DNA of 64,000 nt from positions 1-64,000 of the forward strand of contig JAOUOT010000012.1 of the NCBI GenBank assembly GCA_029880265.1, in the 5' to 3' direction. Made by a program: the position numbers and the translations under genes. Each line of letters starts with the position of its first letter. The stretch's first letter is position 1. Of the stretch, positions 34,190 to 43,270 are shown in pieces. This DNA is from Spirochaetia bacterium. GTDB taxonomy: Bacteria > Spirochaetota > Leptospiria > Turneriellales > JAOUOS01. Below the pieces are notes generated by a model, which did not search any database, was not told where the DNA came from, and worked only from the letters and a program-made list of their open reading frames with translations.

Positions 34190-35314
34190 ATGCTTTCGCA
34201 TTTTAGCTCTCATTTACCCGAAATAGAAAAAATTATCATTGATGAAGATGTAAGAAATGAAACTATTACAAAAAAAACCCTTGGCAATCTGGCAAAATAT
34301 GATATTTATCGCAATATAGAAATAGAATATATCGAAAATAAATCAAAAACAATAAACGCTCCTTTAGGTGATAAAAAAAAAACCGTCTACTTTCTTAAAA
34401 ACAAGGGATCTTTTCTTGAAAAGTGCCCCGGTTCAGACGGCGTTTTATGCTGCCATTACTTTATAATAAATACGGGAATAAACTGCAATTTTGACTGCGC
34501 TTATTGTTTTTTACAAAGTTATACAAATCTGCCATATATCAGCGTATACGCCAACACCGATAAACTTCTAGACGAATTAGATAATAAATTAAAAAAATAT
34601 AAGAATATTCACTGGAGAATCGGCACAGGCGAATTTACAGATTCTCTTTCTTTAGATCATTTAACCGAATATTCTAAAATCTTAGTTCCTTTTTTTTCGA
34701 AAATTAAAAACGCCACCCTTGAATTAAAAACCAAATCTGCGAACATTGATAATCTGTTAAAAATAAACGAAAAACAAAATACCGTCGTAAGCTGGTCGTT
34801 AAACCCTGAAAATATTATAAGAGAAATTGAGCCGGGCACGGCCTCTCTTGAAGAAAGATTAAATGCCGCTCAAACTGTCGCAGAAAACGGATATGATATA
34901 GCCTTTCATTTAGATCCTTTAATCTGGCATGATAACTGGCAAAACAATTACAATAAATTAATTTTTCGGCTGCTTGATACGGCGCCTGAAAACAAAATAC
35001 GATGGATCTCTATGGGTTCTTTTCGCTATTCTAAAGATTTAAAAGAAATATTAAAAATGAAAAACCCTCATGAAAAAATAACCTTATCAGAAATGTTTTT
35101 GGCCGAAGACGGCAAATACAGATACTATGCGCCTCAAAGAAAAAATATGTATGAATTTATAAAAAACACAATTCACGAAATAAATCCGCGGCTTTTTCTG
35201 TATCTCTGCATGGAAACAAAAGACATGTGGGAAAGGGTTTTTCAAAAACCTCCAGTTTCATGCAAAGAGCTTGACCAACAGTTTGAAAAACGGCGTCAAG
35301 ACTTAATTATATAG
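34190..35314 (+). CDS. SPL-family radical SAM protein (spore photoproduct lyase-like)
   Basis: The 374-residue protein has the radical SAM motif CNFDCAYC (CX3CX2C) followed by FLQSYTNLPYISVYAN, as in spore photoproduct lyases. Other family landmarks are IGTGEFTDSLSLDHL, LELKTKSANIDNLL, VVSWSLNPENI and FHLDPLIWH. The C-terminal LYLCMETKDMWERVF contains the cysteine position used as hydrogen donor in SplB. SPL relatives occur in many non-spore-formers, where the substrate is unproven; thymine-dimer repair is one possibility. It sits between a small unknown gene and yqaA. Confidence 0.82.
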   Translation: MLSHFSSHLPEIEKIIIDEDVRNETITKKTLGNLAKYDIYRNIEIEYIENKSKTINAPLGDKKKTVYFLKNKGSFLEKCPGSDGVLCCHYFIINTGINCNFDCAYCFLQSYTNLPYISVYANTDKLLDELDNKLKKYKNIHWRIGTGEFTDSLSLDHLTEYSKILVPFFSKIKNATLELKTKSANIDNLLKINEKQNTVVSWSLNPENIIREIEPGTASLEERLNAAQTVAENGYDIAFHLDPLIWHDNWQNNYNKLIFRLLDTAPENKIRWISMGSFRYSKDLKEILKMKNPHEKITLSEMFLAEDGKYRYYAPQRKNMYEFIKNTIHEINPRLFLYLCMETKDMWERVFQKPPVSCKELDQQFEKRRQDLII

Positions 35315-35315
35315 C

Positions 35316-35738
35316 ATGTCGTTAGCCGCCGGATGGTCTTTATTTACTCTTGCTTTTTTAAGCGCAACCCTTTTGCCTGGGGGTTCAGAGGCATATTTAT
35401 ATTATTTAATTGAAAACAAAAATAATATACCGTTAATTATAATTGTCGCTACTATCGGCAATACGCTTGGCGCTTTTTTAAATTACTTAATCGGGCGCTG
35501 GGCCAAGCCTCTTTTGTATCATAAATGGATTGGCTTTAAGAGAAGAACTCTTTTAAAGGCCCGCTTTATTTTCAGAAAAAGGGGAAGTTATATTCTCTTT
35601 TTTGCTTTTCTACCCATCATAGGCGACCCTATTACGGCCGTAGCCGGAATTTTAGAATACTCAATAACCCGTTTTTTTTTATGGGTTTTTCTTGGCAAAA
35701 TGATTCGTTATAGCGTAATCGCCTATCTTGTCGCATGA
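35316..35738 (+). CDS. yqaA: YqaA-family DedA-like membrane protein
   Basis: This 140-residue protein has four hydrophobic segments and the family stretches FLSATLLPGGSEAYLYYLI, IGNTLGAFLNYLIGRW, FFAFLPIIGDPITAVAGIL and LGKMIRYSVIAYL. YqaA proteins belong to the SNARE-associated/DedA (VTT) superfamily implicated in lipid scrambling or transport. It starts 1 bp after the SPL gene stop and overlaps cca by 4 bp. Confidence 0.9.
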   Translation: MSLAAGWSLFTLAFLSATLLPGGSEAYLYYLIENKNNIPLIIIVATIGNTLGAFLNYLIGRWAKPLLYHKWIGFKRRTLLKARFIFRKRGSYILFFAFLPIIGDPITAVAGILEYSITRFFLWVFLGKMIRYSVIAYLVA

Positions 35739-37099
35739 AAAATTATAAAGAAATAAAAATCAAATTAAAAGATAAAATACCTTCACGGCTATTAGAGGCC
35801 GCGTTGTTTATTGACAGTCGTCTAAAAAAATCCGGGTATCAAAGCTTTTTAGTAGGCGGTTCGGTAAGAGACTTGCTTCTCGGCAAAACAATTTCTGACC
35901 TAGATTTTACCACAGACGCCGTTCCCGAAGATGTAATGAAAATTTTTAATCATTCTTTTCCTATTGGGGCGGCTTTTGGCACCGTTCTCGTCGTATATAA
36001 AAAAATAAGCATTGAAGTTACCGCCTTTAGAACTGAAACCGATTATATAGATGGCAGGCGTCCCTCGAAAGTTCAATTCGGAAAAGATCTTCATGAAGAC
36101 GTCATTCGAAGAGATTTTACGGTAAACGGCTTAGCATATGATTTAGATAAAGAGATTTTATATGATCATGTAAACGGCATTAATGATATTGAGCGCGGTC
36201 TTATAAAAACAATAGGAAACCCCTATGAACGTTTTCGCGAAGACGGCTTAAGACCCATTAGAGGCTGCCGGTTTATGGCCGCACTAAACTTTAAGATGGA
36301 CGATCATACAGAAAAGGCAATGCACAAAACACTCGATATTATCTCTTTGGTGGCTCCAGAGAGATTTTACGACGAATGGAAAAAGACGCTTAATATACGT
36401 CATAAGAATATTTTTTGGACTTCTCTTAGAAGAAATAATATTTTTTCGATATTTTTTGAAGAGTTTATAAATTTACGTTCAAATAATAAATTATGGCAGA
36501 TTCTTATGCAACTTATAACAGATTTTCGGATGAAAAATATGAGCGTTTACGCCGCCTGCTTTATTTATTTTGAGTTTTGTTTCTCTCAGGAAAATATGTC
36601 TCAAAAATCAAATTTCGATTTGTTGCCCATAAAAAATTTCTTTAAACGAAGCCGCTTTCCGGCAAAAACGGCAAAGTTATCTCTTGAACTTTTAAATTCT
36701 CCTTTTATTGAACTTTTTTCGGCGCCTCAAAATGACAAAAACGACAATTATTCTATAAAACGGGCAATATCAAAAGTTGGTTTAAGTAATCTCTGGTCGC
36801 ATATCAGATTTTCAACAATCATAATAACTGTTAATAAAGGTTATTCTTTACTTAAAAAAGAAAATTTTATGAGAACTTATTATTTGCCTATAAAGAATAT
36901 AGTTCTACAAAAAGTTCCTTTGTTTCTCAATGATCTTGAAATAAACGGTAATGATTTATTGTCAATAGGCTATCAGGGTAAAAATATTTCAAAAATTCTC
37001 GATTACTTAATGGATTTTGTTCTTCAAAATATTAAAAACAATGATCGCAAAATACTTTTAGAAATTGCTAAAAATAATTTAATGAATTATCAAGATTAA
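35735..37099 (+). CDS. cca: tRNA nucleotidyltransferase/poly(A) polymerase family protein
   Basis: The class II nucleotidyltransferase head is clear: FLVGGSVRDLLLGKTISDLDFTTD, here split as FLVGGSVRDLLLG and the catalytic DLDFTTD. RRDFTVNGLAYDL and YERFREDGLRPIRGCRFM of the neck domain follow. The enzyme adds CCA to tRNA 3' ends, which fits the CCA-less tRNA genes in this window. The C-terminal 220 residues are divergent and no HD domain is seen. A poly(A) polymerase role cannot be excluded by sequence. Confidence 0.9.
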   Translation: MKNYKEIKIKLKDKIPSRLLEAALFIDSRLKKSGYQSFLVGGSVRDLLLGKTISDLDFTTDAVPEDVMKIFNHSFPIGAAFGTVLVVYKKISIEVTAFRTETDYIDGRRPSKVQFGKDLHEDVIRRDFTVNGLAYDLDKEILYDHVNGINDIERGLIKTIGNPYERFREDGLRPIRGCRFMAALNFKMDDHTEKAMHKTLDIISLVAPERFYDEWKKTLNIRHKNIFWTSLRRNNIFSIFFEEFINLRSNNKLWQILMQLITDFRMKNMSVYAACFIYFEFCFSQENMSQKSNFDLLPIKNFFKRSRFPAKTAKLSLELLNSPFIELFSAPQNDKNDNYSIKRAISKVGLSNLWSHIRFSTIIITVNKGYSLLKKENFMRTYYLPIKNIVLQKVPLFLNDLEINGNDLLSIGYQGKNISKILDYLMDFVLQNIKNNDRKILLEIAKNNLMNYQD

Positions 37100-37257
37100 T
37101 TTCTTTCAATAGAAATTTCAATTTTAGAGGCCCCACGCGAGCGATGTTGAAACGCGAATAAATTACGTCAAATTACTGGAATTCACATAATTATACTTTA
37201 CAAATTACGTCTATTTTTATATTGCTCATTAAACTCGTAAAACACATGGCGGTGAAA

Positions 37258-38070
37258 ATGAAAATATTTTTAAATAATGTCGCAAAAATCAATTTTTTTT
37301 TTATAATTTCTATTTCTTTGCTTTTATCTTCATGTCAATGGGAAGACGTCAAAAATTGGGTTTTAAACTGGCAAAAAAAAGAAATAGAAAGACGCTACGG
37401 CAAATCTTCTGAATTAAACAGCGGAAAAATTCCCGAATGGCAAGAAGAAATACGGGAATATGAAAATATTATAAACGAAAAGGTTGAAGCGGGCGCAAAG
37501 GCGGGTCATTTATATAGAAAAATCGGCGAATCTTACGCGCTAATGAGCGCTTTTGAGCTTTGCATTGAAAATCTAAATAAAGCAATTTCGATGGGCTATA
37601 CAGACGCCGATGTATTTTTTTCATTAGGCATATGCCAGGCCAATCTTTCGAGAAAACACAATTGGAACCATTCACACGCCAAAGAAGCCGAAAAATCTTT
37701 TCTTAAATGCCTTAATCTAGATAATGGTTTTGATAAGGCTAAATTTGAACTTTCATTAATTTATTTTTACGGTTTTTCAAAAAACAATCCTTATCGCGTT
37801 TTATCGGGATACTTAACCATTGAACAAATTGAATATCAAAAACACGCCGTTACGCTTATGAATGAATATCAGTTTCACCGGCCTGACGATCAACGCTCTT
37901 ATTTCGCTCTTTCGGGTATGCATAAAATAATGGGAAACATCTCTTTATCGATTAAATCTTTAGAAGACTTAAAAACACATCTTGAATCAGAATATCCAAA
38001 AGAATATCATAACTTAGACGTCTACAAGAAAGCTGTAGAAAACATTTCTCTGCTTCAAAAAAATCTATGA
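37258..38070 (+). CDS. TPR-containing lipoprotein
   Basis: I chose ATG 37258 (MKIFLNNVAKINFFFIISIS), with GGTG upstream, which gives a good lipoprotein signal ending LLLSSC. A longer frame begins at 37222. The mature part has TPR-like helices (LYRKIGESYALMSAFELCIE, VFFSLGICQANLS, AEKSFLKCLNLDNGFDKAKF). The stop overlaps the dprA start by 4 bp, so they are coupled, though a role in DNA uptake is not shown. It is probably anchored in the outer or inner membrane facing the periplasm. Confidence 0.8.
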   Translation: MKIFLNNVAKINFFFIISISLLLSSCQWEDVKNWVLNWQKKEIERRYGKSSELNSGKIPEWQEEIREYENIINEKVEAGAKAGHLYRKIGESYALMSAFELCIENLNKAISMGYTDADVFFSLGICQANLSRKHNWNHSHAKEAEKSFLKCLNLDNGFDKAKFELSLIYFYGFSKNNPYRVLSGYLTIEQIEYQKHAVTLMNEYQFHRPDDQRSYFALSGMHKIMGNISLSIKSLEDLKTHLESEYPKEYHNLDVYKKAVENISLLQKNL

Positions 38071-39014
38071 TTAATTCTTCTAAAGAAAATGATATTCTAG
38101 CGCTTGCTTTGCATTTAAAGGGTTTTTGTTTTTCTGAAAAATATCAAAGAAAAATAGCTTTGAATTCTCTTTCTTTCGTCGAGTTCTCAAAAATCCTTTT
38201 AGCAAACGATTATAACCAATATTTTGATATGGCAGTTGAAAGTTTTTACGATTTAACCAGTCAAAACATTAATTTCTTGCCCTTTTTTAACGAGTTTTAT
38301 CCCGAAAATCTCAGACATATAAAAAATGCGCCTTTTGGTCTTTTTGCCTGCGGTAACTTATCATTGTTAAACAATAAGAATAATTTTATCAGTATTGTAG
38401 GCACCCGAAATCCTTCGGCTCTTTCAATACATTATACTAAATTTATTTCTGATTATTTAAGCTCTCAAAATATCACGATCGTATCGGGTATGGCTTCTGG
38501 GATTGATTCTGCATGCCATCGCGCCGCGCTTGAAAAACAGGGGGGCACCATTGGAGTTATAGCCCACGGATTTAATCATATATACCCTCAAAAAAATCAT
38601 GATTTGTTTTTCAAAGCCAAAACCTCAGAGTCAAATTATAATATATTGTTATTAAGCGAATATGCGATAGACGTTAAGCCAAAGAATTTTCATTTTCCAA
38701 GACGCAATCGAATTATCTCGGGAATCTCAAAAAATTTAATCTTCATAGAAGGCGGGGTTAAAAGCGGCGCCGTTATTACCGTTAAATATGCCCTTGATCA
38801 AGGCAGAGAAATATATGTTTTTGATCATCCTTATCTGAAGAATAACGAAGGGGGTCAGCTTCTCATTAATGAAGGGGCCTATAAATTAGACGATTATTTC
38901 AAAATCGAGGTATTTTCTGATAGTCAACACCGTGTAAATTCCGCTAATTACTTGGGCAATAGTCTATGGTGCCGCATTCATGAACCGTCTTATTTTCCGT
39001 TTTCTCTTTCATAA
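38067..39014 (+). CDS. dprA: DNA-processing protein DprA/Smf
   Basis: DprA loads RecA on incoming single-stranded DNA during natural transformation. The Rossmann-like core has ISIVGTRNPSALSIHYTKF, TIVSGMASGIDSACHRAAL, GVIAHGFNHIYPQKN, FHFPRRNRIISGISKNLIFI, GAVITVKYALDQGREI and GGQLLINEGAY. The N-terminal 90 residues are short and there is no C-terminal winged helix. Its last 25 bp overlap the convergent deacetylase gene. No com genes are nearby. Confidence 0.95.
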   Translation: MINSSKENDILALALHLKGFCFSEKYQRKIALNSLSFVEFSKILLANDYNQYFDMAVESFYDLTSQNINFLPFFNEFYPENLRHIKNAPFGLFACGNLSLLNNKNNFISIVGTRNPSALSIHYTKFISDYLSSQNITIVSGMASGIDSACHRAALEKQGGTIGVIAHGFNHIYPQKNHDLFFKAKTSESNYNILLLSEYAIDVKPKNFHFPRRNRIISGISKNLIFIEGGVKSGAVITVKYALDQGREIYVFDHPYLKNNEGGQLLINEGAYKLDDYFKIEVFSDSQHRVNSANYLGNSLWCRIHEPSYFPFSLS

Positions 39015-39763
39015 ATCTGCAGAAAATTTTTCACCATATTTACCGGTTGCGGCTGCTGAACGGTAATTCGTCTTAATATCTTGTTTTTCAATGAATTATC
39101 GGCCAATCCGTAATCTGTTGAAACTTGAATTTTATATCCCGCATTTTTAACGTATTCATACATATCGATGGTATATTTACCATATGGCCAAGCGAAAGAC
39201 ATTATCTCTTTTTTGGTATAATATTCCAATTTCTTTTTTGAAAAATATATTTCTTTATAAAATTTTGGTTTGTCTTTCTGCCAATAGGCTATAACATTAT
39301 CATGAGATAAGGTATGACTTCCTATCTCAAGTTCGTCGGGAAGTTCAGCTAATTGTCGATAAAAACTTGAACTATCTTCATATCTATCTGTATATATAAA
39401 ATAAGTGGCCCCAAAATTGTATTGTTTTAAAAGAGGGGTTATAATCTCAATTATAGATTTAAATCCGTCGTCAAATGTTATTATTACAGGTTTTTTTTTT
39501 GATTTTCTTTTTTTTGTTAAATACCATTCTTTAAGGGAATATACATCATATTTTGGTTTTAAGATATTTAATATATTGATAAATTCTTGTTTTGTTATTG
39601 AATATTTTCCCTCTCCGTCAATATCGTGAAAGCATAAAATAAGCGTTTTTTCTTTATATAAGTCTTTTTTAACGCGGGATGTATTCGCAGGTATTACCGC
39701 GAAAATAAAAAAAAATATAATTATTATAATAAAACCGTTTGACTTATTCTTTAATGTTTTCAT
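38990..39763 (-). CDS. Exported polysaccharide deacetylase
   Basis: A signal anchor (FIIIIIFFFIFAVIPANT) precedes a NodB fold: ILCFHDIDGEG, VIITFDDGFKSIIEII (metal-binding DD), ELEIGSHTLSHDNV (HxxxxH-type pair) and SFAWPYGKYT. These enzymes remove acetyl or other acyl groups from N-acetylhexosamines in peptidoglycan or exopolysaccharide. The gene is monocistronic and convergent with dprA, overlapping by 25 bp. Confidence 0.9.
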   Translation of the reverse strand: MKTLKNKSNGFIIIIIFFFIFAVIPANTSRVKKDLYKEKTLILCFHDIDGEGKYSITKQEFINILNILKPKYDVYSLKEWYLTKKRKSKKKPVIITFDDGFKSIIEIITPLLKQYNFGATYFIYTDRYEDSSSFYRQLAELPDELEIGSHTLSHDNVIAYWQKDKPKFYKEIYFSKKKLEYYTKKEIMSFAWPYGKYTIDMYEYVKNAGYKIQVSTDYGLADNSLKNKILRRITVQQPQPVNMVKNFLQIYERENGK

Positions 39764-39793
39764 AGTTAAACCTTTAATTTATTTTCGATCAAT

Positions 39794-40072
39794 ATGTATA
39801 AAATTTATATAAGAAAAATGCGTTTTGAAGAAGCAAAAAATAAATTTCTGCAAGAAATTGAGCATTGCTTTGCCCGAGGCATTGAATTTGTTGAAGTTAT
39901 ACACGGCATAGGAACATATACTTTAAGAAATATGGTATTAAATGAAATCAATAACATTGAGTATATCGAATTATTCAATCCTCTTGAATATTCGATGAAT
40001 CCCGGCAGCCTCAAGTTGGTTATTAAAACGCCGGATAAATATACTCTTTATAAATATATTGAGAGAGAATAA
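39794..40072 (+). CDS. Smr-domain protein
   Basis: The 92-residue protein is essentially one Smr domain. MRFEEAKNKFLQEIEHCFA is the first helix, FVEVIHGIGTYTLRNMVLNE contains the HGxG nicking-type motif, and MNPGSLKLVIK forms the last strand. Smr domains cleave or bind nucleic acid and occur alone or at the end of MutS2. The usual LDLHG start is replaced by YKIYIRKM, so activity is uncertain. Confidence 0.8.
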   Translation: MYKIYIRKMRFEEAKNKFLQEIEHCFARGIEFVEVIHGIGTYTLRNMVLNEINNIEYIELFNPLEYSMNPGSLKLVIKTPDKYTLYKYIERE

Positions 40073-40089
40073 TTTTATTAATATTGATT

Positions 40090-40686
40090 TTATCGGTTTT
40101 TATTTCGATAATTTTGTATATGATCCATTGCTTTTACAATGTAATCTGTTTCGATATTCACATCATATCCAGAAATCCAATGAGAGATATTTGTTCTTTT
40201 AACCGTTTCAGGAATAATCTGTACCCGAAATCTATCATTTTCCAGTATTTCATGTATAGTTAAACTAATACCGTCTAATGTGACCGAACCTTTAGGAATA
40301 ATGTATTCAGATTGATATTGCAATATTATATCCCAGTAACCCTCGTGTTTTTCGACATCTTTTACCCCGCAAAGGTTTTCAACATGTCCCTGTACAATAT
40401 GCCCCCCAAATCTTCCGTCTGCAGCTAAAGGCCTTTCAAGATTTATGATATCTTTTTCAATCAGATTATTGAGATTAGTTAATTTTAATGTTTCGGGTAC
40501 TGAAAAAACTGTAAATTCTTTTTCAGAGGCGTTTTCTACGGTTTGGCATACTCCGTTTATGGCAATGCTGTCGCCTGTTTTTAAATTTAATTCTAATTTG
40601 CCAGAATCAATAACAAACCTTTTTCCGTTTGTTTCTTTGATTATCTTTTTAACGACTCCAGTACCTTCTATGATACCTGTAAACAT
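40090..40686 (-). CDS. ribE: Riboflavin synthase alpha subunit
   Basis: Riboflavin synthase dismutates two molecules of 6,7-dimethyl-8-ribityllumazine. The duplicated lumazine-binding barrels are visible: MFTGIIEGTGVVKKI, SIAINGVCQTVENAS and FSVPETLKLTNL in the first, then GGHIVQGHVENLCG, VTLDGISLTIHEIL and IIPETVKRTNI in the second. Length (198) is normal. No FMN riboswitch is visible upstream; tRNA-Gly lies 37 bp ahead on the same strand. Confidence 0.96.
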   Translation of the reverse strand: MFTGIIEGTGVVKKIIKETNGKRFVIDSGKLELNLKTGDSIAINGVCQTVENASEKEFTVFSVPETLKLTNLNNLIEKDIINLERPLAADGRFGGHIVQGHVENLCGVKDVEKHEGYWDIILQYQSEYIIPKGSVTLDGISLTIHEILENDRFRVQIIPETVKRTNISHWISGYDVNIETDYIVKAMDHIQNYRNKNR

Positions 40687-40722
40687 ATTTAATTATCGGC
40701 GGGCTAAAGCTATTTTTATATT

Positions 40723-40793
40723 AGCGGGCGATGGGACTCGAACCCACTCTAAAAGCTTGGAAGGCTTTTGTGCTACCGTTACACCACGCCCGC
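40723..40793 (-). tRNA. tRNA-Gly (TCC)
   Basis: On the minus strand the acceptor arms GCGGGCG/CGCCCGC pair perfectly, with discriminator U typical of glycine tRNAs. The anticodon TCC is at 40759-40761 within the loop CTTCCAA. The gene is 71 nt and lacks CCA. It begins only 9 bp after the stop of actF, so it may be processed from the alternative complex III transcript. Confidence 0.94.
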
Positions 40794-40802
40794 CTTTTTT
40801 TA

Positions 40803-41972
40803 TTAATAAGTCTGGTGAAAATCCAGCGATTCTTGTAATTGCGGATCTCCTATAGGTACCTGATTTACTTTTGTGTAAGATGTAAGAATTACATAACCTG
40901 CAACTCCAACGGCTCCAAAAAACAGACCTGCTTCCATCCACTGGAATGGAAAGCCCAATGTCTTTGAATCTAAGAATCCGTATACCATCCAAATTACGTC
41001 TACAAATCCCATAAATAGGGCAAACCATGCTACTTTTATTAATTTTTCTGGTTTTCTTTTAATTTCTCTAGATAATAGTATTAAAAAGATCACCACAAAA
41101 TGGAATATCCATAATAACGGAGTAAACAATGCCCAGCCGTCTCTAAGTCTTCTTTCTAGATAGATCGTCTCTTCAGTTAAGTTTGCGTACCATGTAAGCA
41201 TGTGTTGCGAGAGCGCGATATATGCCCAAAATGCCGTAAAAGCAAGTAAAAATCTTCCCAAATCATGCAAGTGTTCGGCATTTGCCTCTTTTAGCCCGCC
41301 ATTTCTTTGAACGGTTACAACTAAGATAATAATTCCCGCAAACGTTGAAAAAACCATTCCCGCAAAAGCATAAATTATAAACATTGTAGTGTACCAATGC
41401 GGCTCAAGAGACATGACTAAATCAATTGACGCAAACAAGAATGTATATGCAAAAATCAGCATATAAGCTGTGGCAACTTTGAGTAATGTTTTTTTTGCGT
41501 TAGGATCTTTAGTTTCATCCATTTTTAAAGAGATTTTTTTCATCCACCTGCCCATAAAAAACCATAGAACAACAAATATTACAATTCTTATTACAAATCC
41601 TGCAATATTTAAATACCAATGCTTCTGGTGAAGTATATGATCATTAGCCGCTTCAGGATGCGACCATTCATATAAATTTGGTATCCCTAAAAAAACGCCT
41701 AATAGTAATATGGCTATAACAGGTATGATATTAACGCTAAGCTCAGGCAGTCTTCTTACAACTACAGACCATATTGATCCTGACATTACCTGTAAGGCGG
41801 TAAAAAATCCGCCTCCTAACGCCAGAATAATCAAGAAGAAAGTAAAGGCTAAAAATCCGGCCCATGCTCGCTGCGGTTGCACTATAAATCCGGCAACCAA
41901 AGATACCACTCCGACAGCAATAAATGCTATCAATATATTTTTTATTTTTCCGGGTAATTCAAATTTTTTCAT
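40803..41972 (-). CDS. actF: Alternative complex III subunit ActF (NrfD-like quinol subunit)
   Basis: This 389-residue membrane protein has about ten helices, starting IKNILIAFIAVGVVSLVAGF. It shows the polar pattern of the second NrfD-like subunit of ACIII (GWALFTPLLWIFHFVVIFLI, SQHMLTWYANLTEETIYLER). ActF and ActC form the membrane core that oxidises quinol. It is the last gene of the operon, 10 bp after actE. Confidence 0.9.
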   Translation of the reverse strand: MKKFELPGKIKNILIAFIAVGVVSLVAGFIVQPQRAWAGFLAFTFFLIILALGGGFFTALQVMSGSIWSVVVRRLPELSVNIIPVIAILLLGVFLGIPNLYEWSHPEAANDHILHQKHWYLNIAGFVIRIVIFVVLWFFMGRWMKKISLKMDETKDPNAKKTLLKVATAYMLIFAYTFLFASIDLVMSLEPHWYTTMFIIYAFAGMVFSTFAGIIILVVTVQRNGGLKEANAEHLHDLGRFLLAFTAFWAYIALSQHMLTWYANLTEETIYLERRLRDGWALFTPLLWIFHFVVIFLILLSREIKRKPEKLIKVAWFALFMGFVDVIWMVYGFLDSKTLGFPFQWMEAGLFFGAVGVAGYVILTSYTKVNQVPIGDPQLQESLDFHQTY

Positions 41973-41982
41973 TTTAAACCTC

Positions 41983-42663
41983 TTACTTTTTAGCTTCTTC
42001 CTGTAGTTGCTTCACATAATGCGCGATGGCCCAACGATCTCTTTTTACAGGTATTTGTGAAATATAGCTGCTCATTGTGTTAATACCAACAGATACGGCG
42101 GCGTATATTCTTCCCACGGGCCAGGTTTCGCTTCTGCCGCGTGCTGTTGCGCCTACCGGAGCTTTATTTTTATCTTCTCTGACTAACGGTAATACATTCG
42201 CGTAAATTTTTAATCCCGGTTTGGGGTTTGGACCGATTACTACAGGCCCGTCAGCTTTACCCTTTAAACCATGACACGGAGAACAATATATATTAAATTT
42301 TTCTTTGCCTCTTTCTATTAAATCGGCATCTGGTTTAAATGGCGAAACCAAAACTCCTGCTCCGTTATTAGGAATGATTTTTGGTTCTGCGCACATTTCT
42401 AAACCGCTGCAGAATTTTTTACCTTGATCTGTAAGAGTACCTGTTATCGGGTTTTTAACATCTATCTCATAATGATAATCTGCCTTATATGGCCATGCCC
42501 CTACAGGGGGTAAAAAATTACCGTTTCTTTTACCCAAGTTGTCATATTTTTGTGCGTCAACGGCGGGAGAGTAAGCCATATCCATAAATATATATGTGTA
42601 ATTTCTACAACCCGTCATTGATAAAAACAAGGCTATTGAAATAATGATACTTTTCTTAATCAT
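41983..42663 (-). CDS. actE: Alternative complex III subunit ActE (lipoprotein cytochrome c)
   Basis: The signal peptide IIISIALFLSMTGC ends in a lipobox, followed by DMAYSPAVDAQKYDNLG typical of ActE. One haem site, YCSPCHGLKGKADGP, is present, and PVGRIYAAVSVGINTM supplies the distal region. It anchors a mono-haem c domain on the periplasmic face. Length 226. Confidence 0.9.
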   Translation of the reverse strand: MIKKSIIISIALFLSMTGCRNYTYIFMDMAYSPAVDAQKYDNLGKRNGNFLPPVGAWPYKADYHYEIDVKNPITGTLTDQGKKFCSGLEMCAEPKIIPNNGAGVLVSPFKPDADLIERGKEKFNIYCSPCHGLKGKADGPVVIGPNPKPGLKIYANVLPLVREDKNKAPVGATARGRSETWPVGRIYAAVSVGINTMSSYISQIPVKRDRWAIAHYVKQLQEEAKK

Positions 42664-42676
42664 TTACTGCTCCTTA

Positions 42677-43255
42677 TTAATCTAAACTATTATCTGTAGG
42701 CGTAGCATCAACTTTGTGTATCTCTTTTGCCAGATCGCCTACAATTTTTTTAACTTCTTCTTTTGTCATATCATCGCCAATCCAAACAGAGCACATATCG
42801 CATGTTACCGTAGGACTAACCGGCCTTCTATGATTGTATCTTATTCCCAGTTTTCCCATTTTCCATACCGCTATTACCGTAGCGAATGAAGCAAATAAAA
42901 TTGTCAATTCAAACATAATGGGAATATAAGCGGGCCACGCAAAAGAAGGCTTACCGCCTATATTTAAGGGATAATCAACTAAATCGATATATGACATAGC
43001 TGAAAGGGCAAAAGTTGTTCCTGTAAAAGCCGCTATCATAGTTATCAACGTAAGCCATGACCTTTTAATGCCCATTGCTTTTTCAAGACCATGAACAGGA
43101 AACGGCGAAAAAGTATCAAACCTCTTAACGCCCGCTTTTCTGACCTTTTCAACGGCCTTTAACATATCAACGGCCGTTTTCACTTCAACAACCCAGCCTT
43201 TATCGGGTTCGTCAAATGTGAATAATCCTTCTTTAATTTCTTTAAAACTTACCAT
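42677..43255 (-). CDS. actD: Alternative complex III subunit ActD
   Basis: The 192-residue protein shows the ActD arrangement. A cytoplasmic N domain (FDEPDKGWVVEVKTAVDMLK, KRFDTFSPFPVHGLEKAMGI) is followed by two membrane helices (WLTLITMIAAFTGTTFALSA, PIMFELTILFASFATVIAVW). ActD packs against ActC and ActF and may help in proton movement. It lies between actC and actE with short gaps. Confidence 0.9.
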   Translation of the reverse strand: MVSFKEIKEGLFTFDEPDKGWVVEVKTAVDMLKAVEKVRKAGVKRFDTFSPFPVHGLEKAMGIKRSWLTLITMIAAFTGTTFALSAMSYIDLVDYPLNIGGKPSFAWPAYIPIMFELTILFASFATVIAVWKMGKLGIRYNHRRPVSPTVTCDMCSVWIGDDMTKEEVKKIVGDLAKEIHKVDATPTDNSLD

Positions 43256-43270
43256 TTTAATGCTCCTATT

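Noticed and set aside
40445-40855. Plus-strand frame across ribE and tRNA-Gly
   Set aside because: It reads through a tRNA gene and the 5' half of ribE in antisense.
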